The notes under the pieces: model-generated
What the model was told of the DNA's origin: nothing
Seen by the model: the letters and a program-made list of their open reading frames with translations, nothing else
Databases searched by the model: none
Part shown: positions 1 to 12,599 of the stretch, piece after piece
How positions within the stretch are numbered: position 1 is the stretch's first letter
How the letters are laid out: every line of letters begins with the position of its first letter
Source: Stercorarius parasiticus
Lineage: Eukaryota; Chordata; Aves; Charadriiformes; Stercorariidae
NCBI GenBank assembly: GCA_013396915.1
Contig: VWZL01000814.1
Span: 84,017 to 148,016, forward strand
DNA length: 64,000 nucleotides
Direction: 5' to 3'
Made by a program: the position numbers and the translations under genes

Positions 1-99
1 AAAAATATATATCTGTATTTTTGGATCATGTTATAGATAATGGATATATTGTTATAAATAAAAGTATTTTTGGGAACAAAGATGTACGAGAGCGTGTTG

Positions 100-470
100 C
101 TGTGGCGCAGGAGTGCTTGTGGGGGGGTGGCTGTGCCCCCGGGGGGCGGGTGAGGCTGCCTTGGCTCGGCTGGGGGTTGGTGGGTGGTTGGTCACGGCGG
201 AAGGGATAGCGTCTGTGTGAGGCGCTACGGGATGGGTGACCCCCTGTCCCCCTGCTGTACCGCCTGGCGGGTGGCTGTCACACGGACAGGGTCTTGATCC
301 CTGCTCCTCACAAGCTGCTTCCTCCGGGAGAGGAGCCTTCCCAGAGCCAGGGTGGTGAGGAGGGGAGCTCGCACATGAGCTAGGCCTCTGCTTTCCAAGG
401 TGAGGATGGGAGTTTCCTCTGCGGCCCCCTACCGCTCTGTGTGGAGTCGGTGGGCTCAGCTAAGATGGCT
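100..470 (+). promoter_or_regulatory. D2HGDH: CpG-rich promoter region of D2HGDH
   Basis: This GC- and CpG-rich stretch lies immediately upstream of the first D2HGDH coding exon and has no TATA box, as is common for housekeeping mitochondrial genes. An ETS-like core (CGGAAG) lies near 194-199. A YY1-like element (AAGATGGCTG) lies at 463-472; YY1 sites of this type usually sit just downstream of the transcription start. CCAAG|GTGAGG at 395-405 also reads as a splice donor, so a non-coding first exon ending at 399 is an alternative. The start site itself is inferred; no transcript data are available. Confidence 0.5.
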
Positions 471-653
471 GACGAGCTTCCCCAGGAGGATTTTGGCAGA
501 GCAGAGCATGAATTATGCCTCGGGGACGCTTCAGCAGAGGAAACCGCCAGGTGTACCCACGATTGTGGTTTCCAGGCGGTGGGGTGTGAGGCCTCGGGGC
601 AGGAGAGCGTTCCGCACAGCCTCCTGCAGCTTCCAGGAGGTCATGCTGACTAG
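465..653 (+). other. Upstream ORF overlapping the D2HGDH start codon
   Basis: An ATG at 465, inside the YY1-like element, opens a 62-codon frame closed at 653. It is out of frame with D2HGDH and overlaps the proposed D2HGDH start at 508. If transcription starts at or before about 460, ribosomes would meet this ATG first. The context is reasonable (A at -3, G at +4). No product is proposed; a translation-dampening role is inference. Confidence 0.35.
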
Positions 654-3600
654 TGAGCGTTACAGAGTGCAGCGCCTGCCCTTCTCCCATCTGTCTGACA
701 GAGATGTGGATTTCTTTGAGGGCATAATGCCAGGTAGAGTCATCACAAATCCAGAGGAATTGAAACCATTTAATGTGGACTGGCTTAAATCAGTCCGAGG
801 TGAGTGAGCTTGTTTATTTTTCAGTTTTGGTAAAGCCTCCGCTCTGCTTCCGTTAAGGCACCAGGATGAAAAGTCTGCCAAAGAAAATCTGCTCTCTGTC
901 TATAGCAGACCATGTCTTTACAGACCAGGCAAAGTAAGTTTTCCTCATAGCAAATATTCGATTGAGAGTTACGTGATTTCTGGTACTCTTTCAGGCTTTC
1001 ATTAAAAAAATCTCAACTCTAATCTCGGTGGGCAGTCTGTCCCAAGCCACGATATCCCTGTTAACTTATTAATTTTTTCCTGAAACAGATTTTTTCAGTT
1101 AACAGTACCTGAAGTTTTGGCTGAACCTCAGAAAACAAGTGGTGTGGCTTTTCTGTTTTGTCAAAGATTTCATGAGAATATAAAACATTTCACATTGCCC
1201 CCACTGGCAACCAAGTCTACGTATACAGACAAAGCTTTTACAGTGGATTAAGGGAAAGCCCACTATTAAAAATGTTTGGTTTAAAAGTGGTTAAAATGCC
1301 TCTGCCTCAGTGGAGGGAATGGTGTTATTTTGGACATCATGCTTTACCACCTTTTTCTTTCCAACCTCTGTGGAGCCCACAACTTGCCTTGAGAGTCCCT
1401 TGCTTTCATTGCAGGCTGTAGCAAGCTGATGTTGAAGCCGCAGACGACAGCAGAGGTGTCTCAGGTTCTCAGGTAACATGAACCTTTTCTGCTGGGCTTT
1501 GTGGTGAGGAAACTCAGGTTTATTCTGGCAGGGTCCGGCAGATGAAGGGAACATCTAGGTGTTCAGGCACTGGTTGCTAAAGCACTGGAATTGCTGAAGC
1601 TGTTTTCTTCTTGGCTGCGTGTCTTGTGGTTGAGCTCTGGTGACTTCAGCTCTCCCTTCTGCTCTTTATATCGCCACTGCCCTTGGACTGCCCGTGTTTC
1701 CTGATGGAGCTTTTGTTCAGCTGCTCCCAGGATGGGAGACACTGCATGCCGTTGCTAGTCTGGAGGTATGTGTGTACTGATGGGTAGGCAGTGTGGCTTA
1801 TCTAAAAAAGCCTACAGGTTCCCAATTAAGAATGTTTTCACATAGAGAGATGACGTTTTTCAAGGCAGAAAGGTATTTCCATCTTTAGGCTAAATGCTGC
1901 TTAATTTTAAGGATTGTTGAGCACTCTTGCAACAGTAGACTTTCATGTGGAGGTGAAACTCTTCAGATAGAGTTATTGGATTATTATATTTAAGGCAATG
2001 GATTATTGCCTTAAAATGCATAAGACTTCAGAAACCTTTTTTCTTCCAGGTACTGCCATGAGAGGAACCTGGCAGTGAACCCACAGGGGGGTAACACAGG
2101 CCTTGTTGGAGGCAGCGTTCCTGTCTTTGATGAGATCATTCTCTCCACTGTTCTCATGAACCGGATCATCAGCTTTGACAAGGTGTCTGGTAAATATCAT
2201 AGAGATGTGAGGCACAGAAATGAGCCCCAGGCCCTAAACCAGCCATTTTCCTGGGAGGCGATAACTGTGGGATCAGCAAGGTTCAGCCCAGCAGCATTGT
2301 AAGGGGCATCAAAGGTGTGTTTCATCCAGGCTCCTGCTGCTGATGTAATCCTTAGGTTATAACAGCAGCAGATGTAAAAATACATCTGCTGGCAGAAGGA
2401 AGAAGAAAGAGATAAGGGAAACATGGACATCCTATTACCTGCTCATAAATTAAATGAGAAACTCAGCAGGTGGAGCAGAATGACAGTGTTGAAGAAGGCA
2501 CCTGATAACAACACTAGAGGGGAAAATTTACAGGTTGTTTGGATTTGGAGAGTTAGGAATTAGGCTGGTTTGAGTATTTCAGTTCTTAAAACAGAGACAG
2601 GGAGAATGACAGGCAGAGATATACTTCACATTGCTGTTTTACTTGTCCAGAGTTGTGGATGACCAGATGTTAAGGCAATGGTAGAGCTCCCCTTGGGTTG
2701 AGGAGGGGTAGGACAATGCCCGGTAGCATGCGCAGACTGCTTGTGTATTTAAATTCAATCCCAGAAAGCTGTGGAGGAAGAGGTGGTTGTGTCTGCTTGT
2801 ACTTACCCTGTCTCTTGAGGAGGCACCTTCTCTTTGGGCATCAGCTTGTAGCAGGACATTTATGTTTCAGGAATCCTTGTGTGCCAAGCTGGCTGCATCT
2901 TAGAGAAACTCAACGAGTACTTGGAGGAGCAGGGGTTTATCATGCCACTTGACTTGGGAGCAAAAGGTAGCTGTCACATCGGTGGTAATGTGGCCACAAA
3001 TGCTGGAGGCTTACGGCTCTTGAGATACGGCTCTCTCCGAGGGACAGTGCTAGGACTGGAAGTGGTAAGGCGAGTACCTGGCAGTTCCCTTCTGTATCTA
3101 ACCCTCTGCTTCTTACCGTTTCCTGCTGTTCTAGCCCTTAGCTACCCATTATGCAGACAAGTGTCTCTCCAGGCTTCCACTCTTAAATTTTCCTTGTTCG
3201 GCTCTTTTGAGAAGGGGCAACAAGTGTCTTCATGGATGTAGCATCTGTTATTGCTACTGTAGTTTCCAGCTTCTACCTCTGTCCTTGCTGACGGAAGTGA
3301 TATTAGGTGGTTTTCTAATCCAGAGAAGTGAAAAGAAGGTAGGGAGAGATTTGGTGATTCCAAGTTACCTGCATGAGGTTGGCTCCTCTGTGGAGCAGTG
3401 GGTCTCTGGAGTGCTCTGCTGAATCCATCCTACAGCACTCTCTTCTCACGGCTGCTCACTCAGCTTTTAATAGAGCCATCCACTTTGCATTAGTTTGGCT
3501 GCTGGCTTTCTCCTAGAGTCTTTCCTGTTCCTCAGCCTGCTTCTGCCCTACAGGCCTGTGTCTCTGCATGTAGAGGCTGTTTCTATAACATTTCAGGGCT

Positions 3601-6600
3601 TGGGAGCAGAGAGCTAACAGGAAATAAATTGGGTAGGTAACAAAAGCCTGGTTTGGTTTTATTGTGTAGGCCCAGAAAGGAGAGCTTTTTTCTCTAGCAT
3701 CTAAACAGCCTTTAATAACATGTCTTAGAGACATTCAGCCTTGATTTAAGGCTCAAGTGGTGAAGGGCTTACTTCATTCTGGTTAGCTATGTTCACTGTT
3801 TCAAATAGTTTCCTTGTTTCTATTGAATAGTGGGAGGTGGGGCTGCAAGGAGCATCTGATGTTGTCCACCACTGCTAAGAAAAGTAGAGCAAACTCCATC
3901 TTCCATTATTACTTGTCCTGCTGGAATGTGTGCAAACAGCACCATTAAAAAAAAGCAGAAAAGTTTGAGGGAAGACTCAGGTAGGATTCAGAGGGAAGGA
4001 AGAGCTGGGAATGGAGGAACTGTAGGAACGGGCTGCAGCTGGTGTCCTCTACTCAAGGCTAGTGGCAGCTTTTTGTCAGCTTGATAGTAGACAAGCTTAT
4101 GACAGCAGATTTCTACGTAGGTGCTTTGACCAGGTCTCTGTATTTCCACAGGTGCTGGCTGATGGCTCAGCTCTGGACTGCTTGGCGTCTCTGCGCAAAG
4201 ATAACACTGGCTATGACTTGAAGCAGCTTTTCATCGGATCTGAGGGGACCTTGGGAGTTATCACTGCTGTCTCCATACTGTGTCCTCAGAAACCTAAGGC
4301 TGTGAATCTGGCATTCCTAGGTAGGAGTTAGTAATTTCACACCTGAATTCAGAGGCTGGGAAAGGAATAGGAATAGGAGGATGAAGAGGCAGGCAGGGCA
4401 GTGCCCTCACTGACGAGGGCCCGGGCTGACAGTACCCGAGCAAGCTGAGCAGGGCGAGTCCGGTGACAGTAGGCAGAGGCAGCCACAATCCAGTGGTCGC
4501 TGCGTGAGTCTGTAGTGACAAGGCAAGGCTGGGAAGTCAAGTCTACAGGTGAGGGTCTGGATCAGCAGCGTACCTGGCCAGGCACAGCTGCTTGAAAGCT
4601 GTTTCCAAATCTGCTTTTTAGCAGAGTTGCTTGTGGTGAGCCTTCACTGAGGCTGTTTTTTTTTCTCCCTCCAAGGCCAGCAGGGACTTTTCAGACAGCT
4701 TGCTTGTATCAGCTGTGACTTGAGGGCAGAGACCTAAACTGTCAGGAGGGGAAGAGTAGACTCCAAGTGCTGACAGACCTGTGGAGTATGCGCAGTTCAG
4801 CCCAGAATTTGCCTGGACTCTCACAGTGGCCTTTGAATTTCTCTTGGGTTGTCGTCTTGCCTGTGCTGAGAACTGAGAGTGGGGTAGACATTTTGGTATG
4901 AACTATCTTAGAGTGTTCAAGAGGTCCTTGCCACTTCAAAGACTAATTGCCGTATCCTCCTGCTGTTCTGCTCTGAAACCTTCCGCAGCTCAAACTGTTA
5001 CAGGAACTGCTGATCTAAATCCACACAGGGTAGCAGTTTACATTTTCTGGAGATAGGAGAGATGACTTGAAACCTGATAGACTTTTTGAAACTTTTTACA
5101 AGGTTTTTGGGGGGTGGTTTTTGTTCCTGATTCCTCTCTGTGTTCCCTCTGAAGGGTGTCAGAGTTTCGCTAAGGTTCTGGAAACATTTACAACCTGCAG
5201 AGCAATGCTGGGAGAGATCCTGTCTGCCTATGAGTTCATGGATGAGAAGTGCATGGAATTGGTTGAGAAACATCTCAAGCTGTCCAGCCCAGTGGCAGGT
5301 ACCAGTGTCATTTGTGCTATTAGAAAGAGGCATTGTAGTGCTTGGGGATTTTTAGCCTAGTTTTATCTATAACTCTATATATCTATATAGATATACATGT
5401 CACTCAGCGTGTTATTCACCAAGGGGAAATCATGCTTGACCAGTCTGATCCCTTCTATGATGGAACGACTGGCTGGGTGGATGAGGGGAGGGCAGTGGAT
5501 GTTGTCTACCTTGACTTCAGCAAGGCTTTTGGCAGTCTCCCATAACATCCTCATAGGTAAGCTTAGGCAGTGCGGGTTGCATGAGTGGACAGTGAGGTGG
5601 ATGGAGAACTGACTGAATGGCAGAGCTCAGAGGGTTGTGATCAGCGGCGCAGAGTCCAGTTGGAGGCCTGTAACTAGCGGTGTTCCCCAGGGGTCGGTAC
5701 TGGGTCCGGTCTTGTTCAATATATTAATCAACAGTGGATGAGGGGACAGAGTGTACCCTCAGCATGTTTGCTGATGACACAAAACTGGGAGGAGTGGCTG
5801 ACACACCAGAAGGCTGTGCTGCCATTCAGAGAGACCTGGACAGGCTGGAGAGTTGAGCGGAGAGGAAGTAATGAAGTTCAACAAGGGCACATGTAGGGTC
5901 CTGCACTTGAGCCTGAATAACCCCATACACCAGTACAGGTTGGGGCCTGACCTGCTGGAAGGCAGCTCTGCAGAGAGAGACCTGGGAGTCCTTGTGGACA
6001 ACAAGTTGCCCAGGAGCCAGCAATGTGCCCTTGTGGCCAAGTTGTCCAATGGTCTCTTGGGGCACATTAACAACAGAGTGGCCAGCAGATGGATGGAGGT
6101 CATCCTCCCCTTCTACTCTGCCCTGGTGAGGCCACAGCTGGAGCACTGTGTCCAGTTCTGGGCTCCCCAGTTCAAGAAGGACCAGGAACTGCTGGAGAGA
6201 GCCCAGCAGAGCCTACAAAGATGATGAGGGGATTGGAGCATCTCTCTTATAAGGAAAGGCTGTTTAGCCTGGAGGAAAGAAGACTGAGAGGGGATCTCAT
6301 CAATGCTTATAAATATCTGAAGGGCGGGTGTCAAGAGGATGGGGCCAGACTCTTCAGTGGTGCCAGGTGACAGCACAAGGGGCAACGAGCACAAGCTAGA
6401 ACACAGGAAATTCCCTCTCAACATGAGGAAAAACTTCTTTCCTTTGAGGGTGGCAGAGCCCTGGCACAGGCTGCCCAGAGGTTGTGGAGCCTCCTTCTGT
6501 GGAGCTATTCAAAACCTGCTTGGACGTGTTCCTGTGCAACCTGCTTTGTATGACCCTGCTTTGGCAGGGGGTTGGGCTAGATGATCTTCAAAGGTCCCTT

Positions 6601-9585
6601 CCGGCCTCTGCCATTCTGTGATTCTGTGTGGGCATTCCTCATAATTTTTATACCCAGTATTCAATTTCAAACATATTTGGTGGAAATCTTTGAAGGTAAG
6701 ACTTTTTACTTCTACTTGTTCCCACAAAACTGCTAGTTTTCTGAAAAGCAGTGTCTAGGTAAAGAATAGAGCATGTAAGTGAAGTGCCCTACAGATAAAA
6801 CATTGCCACTTGAGCTGCCCTTCCACATGGCACCAGAGAATCTGGGCAGTAGAGCGACCTCATGAAATGTGCCAAGCTTGGGGAAAGCTCCAGAACCTGC
6901 ACTAAATTCCTGTGCCTTTACCCCAGAGCATCTGCTTATTCATTTTTCCCTCACTTTCAGGCAGCCCTTTTTATGTTTTAATTGAAACTTCGGGCTCCAG
7001 CTCAACCCACGATGAAGAAAAATTGAACAACTTCCTAGAACGGGTCATGACTTCTGGTTTGGTCACTGATGGAACTGTGGCAACAGATGATAAGAAAATA
7101 AAGGCAAGTCATCGTTTCCTCTTGCGCAAATCTCTTTGACATGATTGTTTACTTGGATTTTTATTTTCAATAGAGGTATGTTCAGACTGATCTTTGGTAT
7201 AAACGTCCTTGGGTGATCTGGTAGCTTATTTGTCATATTGAGTAAGAACGCTAAGAGAGAACACTTACCGCTGCTGATTCTTCCCAGAAAGCCTGGGTGG
7301 TCGGGGTTTCAGTGGATGTTTTCTCTTGTAAAAAGATCAGAATAATGAATTACATCTTTTAGTAGTTGCAGGGGTAGGACCCAAACTGCCTGAAAACTGT
7401 CGAAACCAGAAGCTCAGTTGTCAGCCAGGCCCGGAGTGAGCGAAGTCCTGTAGGCCAGTGTGACAGTATGTTAGAGCCAGAGACTGTGGTCTCGTGGAAC
7501 AAGACAGACACAGTGTGTCAGTGAGAAGGAAAGTTATTTGTGTCTGCCCAGTGAATACGAGTCTCTTCCACCGAGCCGTGTTTCTTCCAGCCCCAGTTCC
7601 CAAACCAAGCCTTGCAGTACTAAACTGGAGGAGGCACATCCCCACTTCTTGGGAAACCCAGAACAGATTTGGAGAGAATGCCCATGCCTGTGTTCTTTCT
7701 GTCTGGGGCACTGTCAAGCTTGAAGAGTTGGTGTATCGCTTTACTGTATGATGCTGCCAAGAAAGCATTATAACTAGCTTCCGAGAGGGAGAGGGTATCA
7801 TGGGAAATCAGAAGTTAATGTTATATGCAAATAATCAAGGCTCTTTTTCCCTCTGTGCAACAAAGCATGGAACCCAAGAGACACTTGGTTTGTTTGAATT
7901 TCTTTGATTCATCAGACGCTGTGGAGCCTGCGGGAGAGGATCACAGAGGCCCTCACTCACGATGGCTATGTCTACAAATATGACATCTCTCTGCCTGTGG
8001 GAAAGCTGTATGATCTTGTGACTGACACCAGGGCTCGGCTGGGCCACAGTGCCAAAAACGTGGTGGGCTACGGCCACTTGGGTAAGCGTAGATGCTGGGA
8101 AAGGAGGTAATTGCTCTATTGTGCTCTGGGTTTTGCTGTGCAACTTCCTGGTAGTTTTAAAGATTGTTTTTAGATTAGTGAGAGGCATAGACTAAATAGC
8201 CAAGAGCTGTCAGAAGAGGAGAATGCATAAGGTTCTTTGTGTCCGAATTTCATTGCTTTCAGACTGTATTGCATATATTAATGGCAGGTTGCTAGCCAGC
8301 CAGCCACTGAACTCATCATTTTTATCTTCTTGCTCTGTAATTTCTGTTTTAAGTGTGTAGGTTGTTTAATTGGACCATCAATTTGACTAACGTACTTAGA
8401 AACATTTGATAAATAAACACTCTTGTCCGAACTGATTGATCATATTGGAAATCAATTGTGTCTGAGCCATTAACCCTCCAAAAGGGAGTGATAAAGATAA
8501 TGCACAGAAAGGCCAGTACACTTGTCAGAATGCTTTGAAACTAATTTGATTTTACATAGAGGTAAATTGGTAGCTTACCAGAGCTGTTCTGTTTAAAAAT
8601 TAAAAAAAAAAAACAAAAACAGAACACGCTTCAGCATGCTTGATTTGAAAGACATGGAAAGACAAGTGTGCATAACAAAGGCTGCCTCTGTTAGCGCTTA
8701 TTATTGAGGATTGAACTGCGTACTGAGAGTTTGCTGGGATGCAGGAAGAGGTTCCAGAGTGAGAATGAGTGATCTGTGTTTATGTGCTCTGTCTTCTGAA
8801 TACCCAGCAAGATGTGCTTAATCAAATAACCATCACACGCAAGTGGCGAAAGGAAAAAATGTTCTGCTTGCTTTGTTTCTGTTGACACAGTGCCAAAGTG
8901 CATTTAGGACGTTGCACAAACATAATAGGGAGAGAGAAAGTGATGAAGGGCCATATTAAAATCTAACGGTCATTATGAAATAGCATTGAAGAAGTCATTG
9001 CCAGGCCATCTCAGTAGTGGGACAATTAACGCAGCACAATTGTTTGAATTTTAAAATCACAAGAGTGGGAATTTGAAAGTAGCTTAACTCAGAAAACTTC
9101 TTCAAATATTGGACTGAAAGCATGGAAGAACAAAGATCCTATTTGAATTATTTGTGCATGGAGAGGTTTGGTGTTTGTAGAAGGACAGTGAACTTGTTCT
9201 TTTTTGCAGTTTGGAGACTAACAAAGGCACCTTTGTTTGAGTATGTAGAGGAGACAGTAATAAGTCTTTATTGTAGTGCCACTGAGTTTTTCTTACAGAC
9301 TCACCTTTGCAAATTTTTCTTCCAGGAGATGGAAACTTGCACTTGAACATCACAGCGGACTCCTATAGCCATTCCCTGCTGGATGCCATTGAGCCGTTTG
9401 TGTATGAGTGGACTGCAAGATACCATGGCAGTATCAGTGCAGAGCACGGACTGGGCTTCAAGAAAAAGCAGTTCATTCAGTACAGCAAACCCAGTGAGGC
9501 AGTCTTTCTCATGCAGCGTTTCAAAGCCATGTTAGACCCTAAAGGGATCCTCAATCCATACAAGATGCTGCCCTCCGGTTCCTGA
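508..9585 (+). CDS. D2HGDH: D-2-hydroxyglutarate dehydrogenase, mitochondrial (9 coding exons)
   Basis: FAD enzyme that oxidises D-2-hydroxyglutarate to 2-oxoglutarate in mitochondria, passing electrons to ETF. Coding exons: 508-799, 1415-1472, 2050-2189, 2871-3064, 4152-4320, 5155-5298, 6961-7103, 7916-8081, 9326-9585. The joined frame is 1566 nt, 521 aa, the same length as the human protein as I recall it. The first ~50 residues are Arg-rich with few acids, fitting a mitochondrial presequence. The FAD-binding half carries NPQGGNTG (~127-134) and the [15 protein letters not shown] loop (~196-210). The C-terminal half carries GHLGDGNLH and AEHG, placing the metal ligands at His434, His441 and Glu475, the positions I recall for the human enzyme. 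This numbering supports ATG 508; an in-frame ATG at 406 would add 34 residues. Intron 7 is GC-AG (donor at 7104). Intron 6 carries a CR1 element. No frameshift or missing residue seen. Confidence 0.95.
5412..6628 (+). mobile_element. CR1 LINE, 5'-truncated, in D2HGDH intron 6
   Basis: About 1.2 kb of CR1 non-LTR retrotransposon. Decayed reverse-transcriptase frames are recognisable, including a [14 protein letters not shown] palm segment near 5680-5715 and an [15 protein letters not shown] segment near 6138-6170. It ends with the characteristic CR1 3' tail (a GATGATCTTCAAAGGTCCC-like run, then ATTCTGTG repeats at about 6610-6628). Stops and frameshifts make it inactive. CR1 is the dominant LINE of birds and reptiles. 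Confidence 0.9.
7104..7915 (+). other. D2HGDH: GC-AG intron 7 of D2HGDH
   Basis: The exon before this intron ends ATA AAG and is followed by GCAAGT. The next exon begins after ATCAG with ACG CTG TGG. The frame and the conserved K-(T/M)-LW-LRERI peptide require this junction, and no GT lies at a usable position. AG|GCAAGT is the classic strong form of the rare GC donor. Confidence 0.8.
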
Positions 9586-9733
9586 GAGCAACATGCACTG
9601 AGAAGTGAGCAGATAACCATCACGTCAGGGTGGCATCTCTAGCTCAGTAACTGCACTTTAGCCATAAACAAACGGATGGATCAAGCAAGCATGAGGAATG
9701 CTCTATGGTTTATTTCTTTAGTGTGATGGAACA

Positions 9734-9739
9734 AATAAA
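9734..9739 (+). promoter_or_regulatory. D2HGDH: Polyadenylation signal of D2HGDH
   Basis: AATAAA lies about 150 nt after the D2HGDH stop codon, with T/G-rich sequence following (TTCCTCTTTTC, then GGGTGCCTG). It would give a short 3' UTR. Confidence 0.7.
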
Positions 9740-9759
9740 GGAACATGGTTCCTCTTTTC

Positions 9760-11079
9760 GGGGGTGCCTGCTCTTTCTGAAGAAGAGCACATAACTGGAT
9801 TTGACCATGTGGGTTTCCTATTTCCTATAAAACCAAGTGTGCAGACACTGTGCGTGGGTTTTCCAGCTCTCTTTCCCCTTGGTTTGCTCTGATTTATTAG
9901 TGAAGTGACACCAGCCAGAGGAGGCATTTTCTCACTTGGGGTGTGCAAGTGAAGCGTCAGAGGCACAGGAGAAGAACCTATGGATGCTACATTGCCATGT
10001 CCAAGTGAAAATGTTGCTCTTCCTCACTTGTTTTGATCTAATATGCTTGTCCAAATGCCCACAACAGTATCAGGTTGTGGGCTTTTTAGTGACACCACCT
10101 GCCTGCGGTTCCCACAGGCATCAGCGTTGTCCCACCTACATCATGCAGGTACAGCTTTGCAGTCCTGGATACTACTTCTGAGTAATATCAATTGGAGGGG
10201 AACTAACAGCAGCCAGGCTGAGGGAGGGGACCTCATGACATCTGTCTGGCAGTTATTTCCTGCTTCCTTGTCTTCCAGTCTTTCTTGTCTTCCTGATTTG
10301 CTCTTGCAGAGGCTAAGAGCCATTATCCTAATGATTTCTGTAAAATGTTTATCTATTGCAGCCAGCAAACTAGATTAGCCTGAGTGGAGATATTGACAGC
10401 GATGTTAAAATCACCCAGAGTTTTCTCTGGGCTGTGCATGTGGTGCATTAAGGCAAAAGAGATTTCTGTGCATAGGAGTGCTAATTTATTTTCCCAAGGT
10501 GCCCCCTTATCCTGCTGGAGGTGGTTCTGAGGTTCCCTGGCCAGTGGGCAGACTGGTGCCCACATCCAATGCCCTGCTTGAGTTGTTGAGGCCACAGAAT
10601 GGTAAAGGCAGCTGTTAACTCAAAAGCGCCTTGGAAGATCTGTCAAATAGTCAGGAAAATAAAAGTAGGAAAATAAAATCAGCCTGTTGGGCATTTGGGG
10701 GGATCCCTGATGATGAAAGATGCATGAAAAAAAATAGGCTTACTCAAGCAGGATGAGAGAAAGAACATGAGAGTGTAGGACAGTATCAGAAGTCAGCACA
10801 ACACCTAATGGACGGGGAGTGTGATCTTATTTTTAAAGTAGACTGATTTTACTCATGTACGCTCTCTCATCACTTTTGTCTGCCCTCTGAAGCTTGTGTC
10901 ACCTGTGCTGCATGTCCATATGGTCTGGCCAGGGACACTCGTTTGGATAGCTCTTTTATACCTCTTAGGAGTCACTGATTATTATGGAACGATCCTTTTG
11001 ACTCGGGATCTTGCTTGATCATCCACAAATCACAGGCACTGTCTCTGTTGCTTCAGTTTGAGTATATTTTAGTAAAGAT
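9760..11079. other. Intergenic DNA, no gene recognised
   Basis: Between the D2HGDH polyadenylation site and the next CR1 element. Only short frames without family signatures are present, and there is no splice-linked coding series. No RNA gene was recognised. Confidence 0.5.
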
Positions 11080-11084
11080 TTTAG

Positions 11085-12003
11085 TAAGGCTTTTGCTACT
11101 GTCCCTCACAGCATCCTGCTGGACAAGTCCAACTGTGAGATGAGCAGGTCCGTGGTACGCTGGGTGAAGAACTGGCTGGATGGCAGGGCTTAAGGGGTTG
11201 CAGTGAATGGGACTACATCTGGCTGGTGACGGGTCACCAGTGGTGTTCCTCATAGCTCAGTTGAAGGGACAGAGCCAGTCAGTATTTTTGTCACTGATCT
11301 GGATGCAGCAGTTGAATGCTTTTAATTAGCACTTTTAATCACAATACTGAACTGGGAAGTGCTGTTGACTCCCCTGAAGGACAAGAGGACTTGCAGTGGG
11401 AATCTGGATAGATTGGAGCATTGGACAATTGCCAATGGCATGAAATTTAACAAGTCCCAGTGTTGGATTCTGCACTTGGGACAGAATAACACTGGGCACA
11501 AGTATAAATTGGGAGAGGAGTGGCTGGAGAGCAGCCCTGCAGAAAGGGACCTGGGGTGCTGGTGGGCAGCAGGCTCTGTAGAAGCCAGCACTGTGCCCTG
11601 GCAGCCAAGAGGGCAAACCGCATCCTGGGGTGCAGCTTGGAGGAAAGGAGGCTGAGGGGCAACCTCATTGCTCTCTATAGCTTCCTGAGGAGAGGAATAT
11701 GGAGAGGGAGGTGCTGATCTCTTCTCTCTGGGATCCAGTGACAGGACACGTGGGAGTGGTTCAAAGCTGTGCCAGCAGAGGTTTAGACTGGACATTAGGA
11801 AGCATTTCTTTACGAAGAGGGTGGTCAGACACTGGAACAGGCTTCCTAGAGAGGTAGTCAATGCCCCAAGCCTGTCAGTATTTAAGAGGCATTTGGACAA
11901 TGCCCTTAATAGTGTGCTTTAACTTTTAATCAGCCCTGAAGTGGTCAGGCAGTTGGACTAGATGATCATTGTAGGTCCCTTCCAACTGGACTATTCTATT
12001 CTA
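11085..12003 (+). mobile_element. CR1 LINE fragment
   Basis: This copy shows the same family landmarks as the intron copy at 5.4-6.6 kb. It opens with a phrase on the pattern 'aaggcttttgctactgtccc', continues with a degenerate 3' reverse-transcriptase region, and ends in the CR1 tail 'aggtcccttccaactgga' followed by ATTCTATTCT near 11990-12003. It is disrupted by stops and deletions. The 192-codon frame on the opposite strand (11322-11900) is an antisense by-product. Confidence 0.88.
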
Positions 12004-12371
12004 AGATGGGGGGTTTTGTTGCGTTTGATGGGGGGTTTTTTTGCTACAGCCTGTCTGTTTTGAGATGACAGGAGAGATTGTCATTTACAGTTTGGTGTAC
12101 AAAAACACTTTGTCACCCTTTTGTTACCAGAGGGCAGACCAAGCCATCTGCTAATGAGTCATCTTTGGGTCCGCTCAGCGTTTGCTAGTCACATCTGTAT
12201 TTACCAATATGTGTCACTCTATTAACCCAGGCTCTGTTGTATCCAAATGAAGCATGTGATTGGTAAAAGGCAATGGGAGTGTGCCGAAGGTAAATCGTGT
12301 CACTAACTTGACTGCGTTTTACAACAAAATAACATTTTCTGTCAACATGGGAGAGCAGTGCATGTTGTTTG

Positions 12372-12540
12372 CCTAATGTCAGCAAAGTGTTCAACACTCT
12401 TTCCCACAGCATTCTCCTGGACCAGCTGGCAAGACACAGACTGTCCGGGTGGTCTGCGAGAGGGGGTAGGAAACTGGCTCACAGGCTGTGCTTGGAGGGT
12501 GGTGATCAATGGTTTTTTCTCAGGTCTGCTGGTTTGGGAG
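12372..12540 (+). mobile_element. CR1 LINE internal fragment
   Basis: A short piece matches the CR1 stretch that encodes 'KVFNTLSHSILLDQLARH'-like residues, and is followed by the usual W-x-x-R/NG-type segment. It has no 3' tail. It is probably a truncated older copy. Confidence 0.7.
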
Positions 12541-12599
12541 GCATCACTGGACTCCATGAGATGAGGAAAGGTGGTTGTCTTACCCAGTAGCTATCTTCT

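Noticed and set aside
406..507. In-frame ATG at 406 as the D2HGDH start, giving 555 residues
   Set aside because: Start 508 reproduces the known length and the positions of the metal-binding residues. The GTGAGG at 400 may be a splice donor, making 406 intronic. Kept only as an alternative.
11322..11900. 192-codon minus-strand frame
   Set aside because: Reverse strand of a CR1 element; not a gene.
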